Below are positions 32,993-38,916 of a stretch of 46,355 nt of DNA, in pieces. Origin of the DNA: a virus; IMG/VR virus record IMGVR_UViG_3300029985_000061, positions 1 to 46,355 of that record; one strand, given 5' to 3'. The notes under the pieces were generated by a model. The model saw nothing but the letters and a program-made list of their open reading frames with translations. It was not told the origin of the DNA and did no database searches. Each line of letters begins with the position of its first letter. Position 1 is the first letter of the stretch. The position numbers and the translations under genes were made by a program.

Positions 32993-33658
32993 ATGAAGAT
33001 AAAAGATATAATTCGTGAAAGTGTCGATATTGGGAAGGGTGTCCCTCCAGAAGAATCAAAAAAATTCACAACATTTTTGTGGATATATCATCGAGATACT
33101 GGATTAGTTGTTCGTAGAGGACGATATGCAATGCATTCCACTATATTTTACGATATGATTCGTGATTGGCGTATGCGTTTTGATGATTTTGATCGAGGTT
33201 ATATAAAACTTGATCCAAAAACTAAAACAATGTATGTAATGCCCACCGATCCACGAGAATATTTTGTGTATGATGTTAAAAAAGTATTTGAAAAAGAATT
33301 TCCAAAATGGCATATCGAATTATTTGAAAAATGTAAATATGCCTTTAATCCCGGAAACAGATTACGCGATTCTGTTAAAGAAGCAATAAAAGAAACAATA
33401 TACCTAATTCAATATAAACTTCGTTTCTACACACCAGAAGATATACCGGATATTAAAATACAAGTATTAAATAGATTTAAGGAAACGATTGAAAGGGAAA
33501 GTTATCGAAAGAATATGATAGTTAATACAGAAATTAAAGATGAGATAGTATACGTAAAATCATCTTATGAAGGTTATAAAATAGAATTACCAAAAGTATT
33601 ATCTAATAAAAATACAATTAAAGATTTTAAAGTAACATCGGTGGCAAATGAAAAATAA
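32993..33658 (+). CDS. Capsid-targeting-like protein, paralogue of the preceding gene
   Basis: 221 residues, starting 8 nt after the previous stop with an AGAGG site. MKIKDIIRESVDIG has a possible I-R-E|S cut. The domain FLWIYHRDTGLVVRRGRYA...DDFDRGYIKLDPKT...MPTDPREYFVYDVKK matches the preceding gene but lacks its Gly/Ser linker, and it has an extra basic C-terminal part (residues about 125-221). It overlaps the next start by 11 nt. Function unknown. Confidence 0.65.
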   Translation: MKIKDIIRESVDIGKGVPPEESKKFTTFLWIYHRDTGLVVRRGRYAMHSTIFYDMIRDWRMRFDDFDRGYIKLDPKTKTMYVMPTDPREYFVYDVKKVFEKEFPKWHIELFEKCKYAFNPGNRLRDSVKEAIKETIYLIQYKLRFYTPEDIPDIKIQVLNRFKETIERESYRKNMIVNTEIKDEIVYVKSSYEGYKIELPKVLSNKNTIKDFKVTSVANEK

Positions 33659-34844
33659 AACAATAATTGGATCGACCAAACCGTTTCGTGAACCGGGTGT
33701 CTTAAAGGCAACTGACAAAGTTAAATCAGTTGGAAAGGTTCTTGGTGGTAATCCAAAAAAAGGAACATTGAGTAAGAAATTTTTTGGTTGTTCAGTTATT
33801 AAAGATATGAGTAATAAAAAAATATTGGATGAAGAAATTAATTCGTTTTCTAAATTACATGAGCTAAATGATCATGAAGGTGCAGCTTTAATATTACAGA
33901 ATAAAGAAGTTTTTATTGGAATATGGCATGCAGAATTAAGAAAAGAAGCAAGTATACAATATGGTTATAAAATGGCATCTCTTTCAAACGGCGCAATTAG
34001 AGTTAGATATACTGGTAGTGTTGAAGGGTATGGTGATGGAACAGTTATAGAATTTGAAAAGAAAGATATTAAAGTAATTTCAAATATTATAGAAGTTATA
34101 GATAATATTAATTCTCCGGCTGATATGTTTTTATTGGAATATACCGGGCCATTGGGTTATTGGTCTGCTAAAGGAAATTCATCAGAAGTAATAGAAAAAT
34201 TAGAAAAATGGGGAAATCCAGATAAACCATCTATGTCTACTAGTGTATCATATTGGCATAATTCTAATTTAGATGAATCAAAAGATAAAATTTTAGAATA
34301 TAATTACAATAATGATACACCAACACCAATGATTGGTGGTTTAGAACTTTTAAAACAAATTAATATACGAAATAGTGCAGCATTAATATCGGCGGATAAC
34401 AATGTTTATTTGGGAGATGAACATTATTTACTACGAAGATATTTTAGAAGCGTTGGTATTAATCCCGAACTTCAAACTGGTGTAGTTAGAATTAGATTCG
34501 AAGGAACCGAAGGATTTTATAATACAACTATTGAATTTGCTAAAAAAGATACAGAAACAATTCAGCGCGTGTTTACAGCATTGGATTATGTTGCTGCACC
34601 AAATGGAACATATGTAGTTGAATATACTATGTCAAATGTAAGAAAGGATTTTAGGGGAACATCTGAAGAAATAAAAAAAGAAATAGAAAAATGGTTAAAT
34701 CCAGTAGCGCCATCTTATAGTAGTAATATGAATTATTGGAGAACACAGGAATCTAAAAAATCTCTCGGTAGATTATTGGATGAAGCAAAACAAAAAAGAG
34801 AATTAACAAAAAGATTGCAGGAAGAATTTGGTAAATTTGTATGA
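33648..34844 (+). CDS. Two-repeat protein with internal LDE cleavage-like sites
   Basis: 398 residues, ATG overlapping the previous gene. A basic leader (MKNKTIIGSTKPFREPG...KATDKVKSVGKVLGGNPKK) is followed by KKILDE|E (62), a domain of about 145 residues, NLDE|S (210) and a second copy of the domain. Shared elements are AALI...NNVYLGD/NKEVFIGIW, V-R-[IV]-R-[YF]-x-G-[ST]-x-E-G-[YF], IEF-x-KKD and a late LE[YK]W-x-NP/PD-K-PS. It ends in a charged coiled segment (SLGRLLDEAKQKRELTKRLQEE). Same logic as the polyproteins: repeated domains separated by hydrophobic-x-E sites. Family unknown. Confidence 0.65.
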   Translation: MKNKTIIGSTKPFREPGVLKATDKVKSVGKVLGGNPKKGTLSKKFFGCSVIKDMSNKKILDEEINSFSKLHELNDHEGAALILQNKEVFIGIWHAELRKEASIQYGYKMASLSNGAIRVRYTGSVEGYGDGTVIEFEKKDIKVISNIIEVIDNINSPADMFLLEYTGPLGYWSAKGNSSEVIEKLEKWGNPDKPSMSTSVSYWHNSNLDESKDKILEYNYNNDTPTPMIGGLELLKQINIRNSAALISADNNVYLGDEHYLLRRYFRSVGINPELQTGVVRIRFEGTEGFYNTTIEFAKKDTETIQRVFTALDYVAAPNGTYVVEYTMSNVRKDFRGTSEEIKKEIEKWLNPVAPSYSSNMNYWRTQESKKSLGRLLDEAKQKRELTKRLQEEFGKFV

Positions 34845-35326
34845 GATTAATTGAAATGTTTTCTGATTCAGATGAGATGGCTAAAAAATATCCTGTAACT
34901 TTAAATAATTATGATACTAAACAAATTATTAGTGATTTGAAAACGTTGTCCATAGAAAAATTTACATGGATAACCTCACCGTTAAAATACTCAGATTATA
35001 TGAATTGGGGTAATATTCCATCTGAAACTAAAATGGATACATTGATAAAACATAATGAATTTGAATTTAAAAATATAAATCCGCATACATTAATAACTTA
35101 TCAGAAAGAAGTGTCAATTGAAACTATTTTATTAGCTATGAAAAATATAAATATGGGACAAGATAATAAAAGATCATATGAAAGATTTCCAATAATTAAA
35201 CAGTGGAATGGGAAAAATTATTTAATAGACGGAAATCATCGAGCCGTAGCAGCACTGTGGTCAAATAGATTACTACCTTGTAGATGTTTAAATATAGAAA
35301 TATTTTTTGATGTGGAGCCATTTTAA
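34841..35326 (+). CDS. ParB/sulfiredoxin-like domain protein
   Basis: 161 residues, ATGA overlap with the previous gene. MRLIEMFSDSDEM resembles the shared N-terminal peptide, with no clean LxE site. The C-terminal part FPIIKQWNGKNYLIDGNHRAVAALWSNRLLPCRCL is the ParB/Srx core, in which DGNHR-x-A-A is the nucleotide-binding or catalytic loop. Members act as nucleases, CTPases, DNA-binding proteins or small kinases; which applies is unknown. The upstream half is helical and unrecognised. Confidence 0.65.
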   Translation: MRLIEMFSDSDEMAKKYPVTLNNYDTKQIISDLKTLSIEKFTWITSPLKYSDYMNWGNIPSETKMDTLIKHNEFEFKNINPHTLITYQKEVSIETILLAMKNINMGQDNKRSYERFPIIKQWNGKNYLIDGNHRAVAALWSNRLLPCRCLNIEIFFDVEPF

Positions 35327-35327
35327 T

Positions 35328-36170
35328 ATGAGGCTGAACGAGTTGGCAAGAAAAAAGAAAATTGTTACTCCATATGATCCTGTTGAAGCCGCGCGTGAAA
35401 GCCTTGAATGGTATAAAGAAGATGGTATTAAAAGATGTCCAAATAATACATTACAACTTTTTGTTCCTCGAAAAATAGAACGATATGCAACAAAGAAAGA
35501 ACGCGAAGAACATATTTTACGAGATAGAGCCAAATATGCATATGACGATAATGGTGATATGATTCCTCAATATAGAGATTGGGTCAATAATGTCCACGAA
35601 TCTATAATAGATGAAGGTGCTCCGGTGCTTGCTGGTGGAAATCCATTAATTGGTGGAAGCAAACCTTTAAGTGCGTTATTATGGACAAGCACAGCTAAAA
35701 AATTAGATAATGGTAAGTGGACAAGTGACTGGAATAATTTTATCCAAGGTGGAAATCTCGGTAGTTCCAAACCATCAAAAATTGGATACTTATATAAAGT
35801 TCTGCCAAATACATTAGTATATGAATTAGATAGTGCTCAAGATGCATTAATTATATATAAAATTTTTAAAGATTTGGGAAGACCTAATAAAGCATTAGAT
35901 GATCCAAATAATTGGGAACGAACAAGTGAATTTTATAGGAATAGTAATGATACAGATATAAGTATTATACAAAAAGATTTTCCGTGGCCAGATTTGTCAG
36001 CTAATTTCGATTGTATACATCATTGGGGTGGTAGAAATAGTTTTAATTATGATTCTTTTACTGGTGGATACGATGTGGAAAGTTCGTGTTTTTTCAAACC
36101 AAATCAACTTGAATTGCTTGGACAAGTTCCACTATGGACGCCCGAAGATGATAAAGAAGATGATTTTTAA
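35328..36170 (+). CDS. Cassette protein of unknown function (possible toxin-like fold)
   Basis: 280 residues from ATG 35328, with GGAG 10 nt upstream; an earlier in-frame ATG at 35310 lacks a site. MRLNELARKKK opens like the cassette peptides. A middle segment ESIIDEGAPVLAGGNPLIGG has I-D-E|G, a possible processing site before the folded domain ALLWTSTAKKLDNGKWTSDW...GYLYKVLPNTLVYELDS...DFDC-like W/H-rich stretch and a C-terminal SSCFFKPNQLELLG. The S/T-W-rich start and late ligand-like residues recall ADP-ribosyltransferase folds, but no signature is decisive. It meets the - strand gene tail to tail, overlapping by 4 nt. Confidence 0.6.
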   Translation: MRLNELARKKKIVTPYDPVEAARESLEWYKEDGIKRCPNNTLQLFVPRKIERYATKKEREEHILRDRAKYAYDDNGDMIPQYRDWVNNVHESIIDEGAPVLAGGNPLIGGSKPLSALLWTSTAKKLDNGKWTSDWNNFIQGGNLGSSKPSKIGYLYKVLPNTLVYELDSAQDALIIYKIFKDLGRPNKALDDPNNWERTSEFYRNSNDTDISIIQKDFPWPDLSANFDCIHHWGGRNSFNYDSFTGGYDVESSCFFKPNQLELLGQVPLWTPEDDKEDDF

Positions 36171-36946
36171 ATTTTATGTCTAATCACTCCTTGAATATAA
36201 CCTAAATCTTTAAAAGATGAAAATTCTACTGGATTAATAACCTTGCAAATTCCTAATGATACGTTTTTAATATATATTTTTCCAGTGTTAGTGTGTGCTT
36301 GTTTCTTATTTGATTCTTCTTTTCTTATTCTTCCTTGAATAAATCCTTGAATTTCATATATAGGCCAGTCATTTAATTTTATAAATTTTGCTGTTTTTAA
36401 AAGCGCATGATAAATATGAATTCTATTTTTACTTGATTCTGAAACCTTTTCTTTAGTGGAAAGCGATGATTTTTTCTTACCTAAAGAAAATCCCAAATTT
36501 ATATAATATTGTAATTCTGATAGTTTAATTGGAAATTGAACTACTCCATTATTAATCCATTTTCTACCAATTTTTGATTTAGATTTTCTGGAACGAGTTA
36601 TTGCGCTATTTGGAAATGGACCAAGGGGAACACTTTCGTGTTGATTATACCACATTGGATTATTGGCGGCTTTGATTTTTGTAAGAAATTTAGATTCATA
36701 TAATAAACATTGTTTGGAATTTGTAAAAATTTTTCTAACTTCTACAATAAAAGAATCTTTGCCTTCTATTTTAATAATATTCTTTACAATTTTACTGGAT
36801 GAAAAATATTTAGTCCATAAATCAGAAGGTAGACAGCCTATTCTTGTTTTGCTTCCAGCATATCTTTTTCCATCTGAAATATGTGTTAAAATATAAAAGA
36901 ACGGTGTTCGATCTGTTGCGGTGAATAATTCTGAATAAATAGGCAT
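36167..36946 (-). CDS. GIY-YIG homing endonuclease, the only minus-strand gene
   Basis: 259 residues. FFYILTHISDGKRYAGSKTR is the GIY-YIG strand pair (here F-Y-I and Y-A-G), followed by LWTKYFSSSKIVKN and the ELLYESKFLTKI-type helix holding the catalytic Glu. The rest carries two copies of a NUMOD-like DNA-binding motif (GRKWINNGVVQFPIKLSELQ...GFSLGKKK and GKIYIKNVSLGICKV...GYIQGVIRHK). AAGGAG lies 8 nt before the start, and a T4-type late box on the same strand lies about 60 nt upstream. Its opposite orientation and position between the cassette and the ncRNA region mark it as an insertion. Confidence 0.8.
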   Translation of the reverse strand: MPIYSELFTATDRTPFFYILTHISDGKRYAGSKTRIGCLPSDLWTKYFSSSKIVKNIIKIEGKDSFIVEVRKIFTNSKQCLLYESKFLTKIKAANNPMWYNQHESVPLGPFPNSAITRSRKSKSKIGRKWINNGVVQFPIKLSELQYYINLGFSLGKKKSSLSTKEKVSESSKNRIHIYHALLKTAKFIKLNDWPIYEIQGFIQGRIRKEESNKKQAHTNTGKIYIKNVSLGICKVINPVEFSSFKDLGYIQGVIRHKI

Positions 36947-36998
36947 ATGCTGTTGCTCCTTAAAAGCGATAGAATTGGTGGGACAGTGAATCCGCGAC

Positions 36999-37012
36999 CA
37001 ATAGTATTTATC
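36999..37012 (-). promoter_or_regulatory. T4-type late promoter on the minus strand
   Basis: Read on the - strand, GATAAATACTATT (37012 to 37000) matches the T4 late consensus TATAAATACTATT at all but the first base; the predicted start is at 36999, 53 nt before the GIY-YIG start codon. Confidence 0.6.
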
Positions 37013-37060
37013 TTTTTGAAATAAAAATTATGTTGTTGAAAATAATGAACTTATTTTTAG

Positions 37061-37089
37061 TTGACAACAGGACAAAACTTTGATATACT
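37061..37089 (+). promoter_or_regulatory. Strong sigma70-type promoter
   Basis: TTGACA, 17-nt spacer, TATACT (5 of 6), with a TG one base before the -10. Drives the gene at 37125. Confidence 0.8.
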
Positions 37090-37124
37090 AATATTGTAGT
37101 TGAGAAAAAGAAAGGAATACTAAA

Positions 37125-37469
37125 ATGTTCACTCCATTGACCCCGCGCCAAAAGACCTTGCTTGTGAATAATGTCTTGTCTGCATGTAAGGACATTAGAA
37201 CGCTAAAGAAAAATGGTTACCATTTTTTATATTTGTCAAGTGGAATGATAGCCCATTATAATCGTGGAGGATTCATTGATTATTATATGGATAATGATCT
37301 TGCCACTGATATTATCAATAATGCGCAAATGAATCAGTGGAATAATTTTAGGTTCGGTGATCGGGATTATGATTATATGATGGAAAAAAAGGATATTTAT
37401 AATCGTATTCTCGCTGGTCTTGGTATAGTTGATTTGGGAGAACATATTCCAAATAAGTTTTGGTTTTAA
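37125..37469 (+). CDS. Hypothetical early protein
   Basis: 114 residues, MFTPLTPRQKTLLVNNVLSA..., with AAAGGAA upstream and a strong sigma70-type promoter 36 nt before the start, so probably an early host-takeover gene. Tyr/Asp/Asn-rich centre (GGFIDYYMDNDLATDIINNAQ), helical C-terminus. No family recognised. Its stop lies 3 nt before a long folded RNA element that may be its 3' UTR. Confidence 0.65.
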   Translation: MFTPLTPRQKTLLVNNVLSACKDIRTLKKNGYHFLYLSSGMIAHYNRGGFIDYYMDNDLATDIINNAQMNQWNNFRFGDRDYDYMMEKKDIYNRILAGLGIVDLGEHIPNKFWF

Positions 37470-37472
37470 CAT

Positions 37473-37736
37473 AATTTCAATTGGGAGGTCGGCTTAAAGG
37501 TAGCCATCCTTTAAAGAGTGAGTCGTGATACAGGGATTGCGGAAGTTATATCGGAATGATATGCAAGGGCAATCTTGGGTGCAGTTGTTTAGACCGATTG
37601 CCAAGATTAACTGCATTACAACCAAACACTATTGGCACGTGGATAATAGTTGATACGTTTTTTGCTACGCAAACTATTGTTGGTCTGATAAGGCAAGATA
37701 TGGACTCTTTGGTGTAGAAACACACCAATTGAAATT
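37473..37736 (+). ncRNA. Structured RNA element with H-type pseudoknot
   Basis: The 264-nt element is closed by a perfect 12-bp helix AATTTCAATTGG(37473)/CCAATTGAAATT(37725). Inside are hairpin TTAAAGG(37494)/CCTTTAA(37508) and a pseudoknot: GGCAATC(37568)/GATTGCC(37596) with the loop segment TGCAGTT(37580) pairing to AACTGCA(37609), 7 bp each. A hairpin TTGGTGT(37709)/ACACCAA(37722) competes with the closing helix. It contains no credible gene and is probably transcribed from the promoter at 37061. Confidence 0.6.
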
Positions 37737-37786
37737 TTATCAATCTTAGAAAAGAAAATACAAATGAATTTTATGTAAATTAATCC

Positions 37787-37815
37787 TTGACAAACAACAA
37801 ATTATATAGTATCAT
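37787..37815 (+). promoter_or_regulatory. Sigma70-type promoter for an ncRNA
   Basis: TTGACA, 17-nt spacer, TATCAT (4 of 6). No gene follows before the terminator at 38195, so its product is an RNA of about 415 nt. Confidence 0.7.
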
Positions 37816-37820
37816 AATAA

Positions 37821-38233
37821 TGTGATGATAATCAAATCACATATGTAACAAGAAAATATAGGGATGGAATGTCCCGAATTTACGCTTGTGGAGATACCAC
37901 TACTGGGCAACGTTGATAAAAAATCAATCTTGTAGGCATGTGTCGATGAAACAAGAAGCCATAATTGCTTTAGCAATTGGGTGATTCACAAAGGAATAAA
38001 GAATGTTGGTAGTTTGTAATGTTAAAAGTTTGTGTGGGCAGCGTGGATGAACACGTTTTGGGTCTTAAAGGTTTAACTCTTTTGAGGTAAGACTCGCCAT
38101 AAATACGGAAGGAACGCCGTTGAGGAGTAACGATAAAATTGTTGGTATCCAATCCAACTCCACACAATTTATATAGATACCATATATTAGAAAAGGCCAC
38201 TCTTACTACTGGTTTAACCAGAGCGGAGTGGCC
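37821..38233 (+). ncRNA. Independent ncRNA unit with omega-RNA-like segment
   Basis: Promoter and terminator delimit a gene-free transcript of about 415 nt. The 5' part has hairpins GGGA/TCCC (37861), GTGG/CCAC (37888), TTGAT/ATCAA (37913) and CTTGT(37929)/ACAAG(37951). The segment 37941-37989 reads TGTCGATGAAACAAGAAGCC, a hairpin with a CTTTAG loop (AATTG/CAATT), then GGGTGATTCAC, resembling the 3' end of IS200/IS605 TnpB omega-RNAs, after which a guide would begin (37990). The 3' part is a second domain closed by TTGTGTGG(38030)/CCACACAA(38160) with GTCTTA/TAAGAC inside. No TnpB, IscB or Cas12-like gene is in the window. RNA status is well supported; the omega-RNA reading is from memory and tentative. 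Confidence 0.65.
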
Positions 38234-38240
38234 ATATTAT
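38195..38240 (+). terminator. Intrinsic terminator of the ncRNA
   Basis: GGCCACTC(38195)/GAGTGGCC(38226) encloses an inner stem CTGGTT/AACCAG, followed by ATATTATTTTA. Confidence 0.75.
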
Positions 38241-38247
38241 TTTATGC

Positions 38248-38276
38248 TTGACATTTGAAAATGATTACTATATCAT
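38248..38276 (+). promoter_or_regulatory. Sigma70-type promoter of the dsbA-like gene
   Basis: TTGACA, 17-nt spacer, TATCAT, the same -10 as the ncRNA promoter 461 nt upstream. It immediately follows a terminator. Confidence 0.75.
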
Positions 38277-38299
38277 CGTAAATGAGGAGAAATATAACA

Positions 38300-38557
38300 A
38301 TGGCAATAACTACATTAGGACCAAATGAAATTAATAAATTACAAGATATTATTTTTGATGGTGTGCGCAATCTTGAAGAGTGCGAGGCACTACAAACCGG
38401 TATGGCAGATACAATTAAAAGTGTGGCAGAGGAATTGCAAATTCCAGCAAGTCTATTAAAAAAGGCAATAAAAACGGCATTCAAAGGTAATTATGCTGAA
38501 TTAGAAGCTGAGTTAAATGACCTTGATGCTTTGCTTCAAGCTGCGGGTAAAAAGTAA
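38300..38557 (+). CDS. dsbA: DsbA-like dsDNA-binding protein
   Basis: 85 residues from ATG 38300, with GAGGAG 10 nt upstream; an in-frame ATG at 38282 would lose that site. The helical sequence INKLQDIIFDGVRNLEECEALQTGM...IKSVAEELQIPASLLKKAIKTAFKGNYAELEAELNDLDALL matches the layout of T4 DsbA (89 residues), a double-stranded DNA-binding protein linked to late transcription. A strong early-type promoter precedes it and a tRNA follows 13 nt after the stop. Family call by pattern; moderately sure. Confidence 0.7.
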   Translation: MAITTLGPNEINKLQDIIFDGVRNLEECEALQTGMADTIKSVAEELQIPASLLKKAIKTAFKGNYAELEAELNDLDALLQAAGKK

Positions 38558-38570
38558 ATAAATTAAAAAT

Positions 38571-38645
38571 GCGGGGTTAGCTCAATGGTCGAGCGCCAGA
38601 AACCAATTCTGGAGGTTGCTATTTCGATATTAGCACCCCGCTCCA
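38571..38645 (+). tRNA. tRNA, anticodon apparently CCA (Trp), with encoded CCA end
   Basis: Acceptor GCGGGGT/ACCCCGC, T8-A9, D-stem GCTC/GAGC with GG in the loop, anticodon stem CCAGA/TCTGG, T-loop TTCGATA, discriminator T and genome-encoded CCA. By position the anticodon 38603-38605 is CCA (Trp). Oddities: position 33 is A, not the near-universal T, and base pair 53-61 is a T-T mismatch. Bacterial tRNA-Trp normally has a G discriminator, so identity is uncertain and the molecule may be decaying or specialised. Confidence 0.7.
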
Positions 38646-38654
38646 ATAACAAGT

Positions 38655-38731
38655 TTATGTGAATGACTAAAGCAGGAAAAATATGCCTTCCGCCGTAAAA
38701 TCGGGCTGGAATTAACCAGAAGTTCACATAA
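38655..38731 (+). ncRNA. Small structured RNA element
   Basis: Closed by TTATGTGAA(38655)/TTCACATAA(38723), with inner GGAA/TTCC, CCG/CGG and CTGG-AATTAA-CCAG hairpins. The flanks AAGTTT and AATTTA are shared with the next element and with the 3' domain of the 37821 ncRNA. It may be processed from a dsbA-tRNA-polymerase transcript. Confidence 0.45.
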
Positions 38732-38747
38732 TTTAAATTATAATAGT

Positions 38748-38887
38748 TTGTGCAGAGTGTGTTTTGAACGGATAACAAGTTGGACTCCATGCGCGTATAC
38801 ATTGGTAAAGACGCTGATAGGGCCAACCGGCTGTTGCGAACGGGGGATAACCAAGAAGACCCTAAAGTCTGTGACTGCTCTGCACAA
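38748..38887 (+). ncRNA. Structured RNA element upstream of the DNA polymerase gene
   Basis: Closed by a 10-bp helix TTGTGCAGAG(38748)/CTCTGCACAA(38878) around a G+C-richer core with GAC-CCTAAA-GTC near 38858. It ends 29 nt before the polymerase start. T4 gp43 binds its own leader RNA to repress translation, so a regulatory role here is possible, but no sequence match to the T4 operator is claimed. Confidence 0.5.
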
Positions 38888-38916
38888 TTTATATATTAAA
38901 GTAAAACAGGAATATA

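Noticed and set aside
35307-35330. ATG at 35310 or the preceding TTG as the start of the last cassette gene
   Set aside because: These would overlap the preceding gene and lack a ribosome site, whereas ATG 35328 has GGAG and the shared MRLxEL leader.
37941-37989. Hammerhead ribozyme or TIGR-type box C/D array for the GATGA-containing segment
   Set aside because: No CTGATGA...GAAA core with three helices, and no repeated short spacers are present.
37990-38052. Small frame MLVVCNVKSL... after an AAAGGAAT site
   Set aside because: Fifteen codons within an ncRNA domain; no support beyond a chance ribosome-like site.
38098-38125. Resemblance of ACGGAAGGAACGCC to the glutamine riboswitch core
   Set aside because: The required CGTTC partner is not found in the correct place, so I do not call a riboswitch.
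15461-38235. CRISPR array in the RNA-rich regions
   Set aside because: Repeats are hairpins with dissimilar spacing and there are no regular 25-40 nt direct repeats or cas genes.
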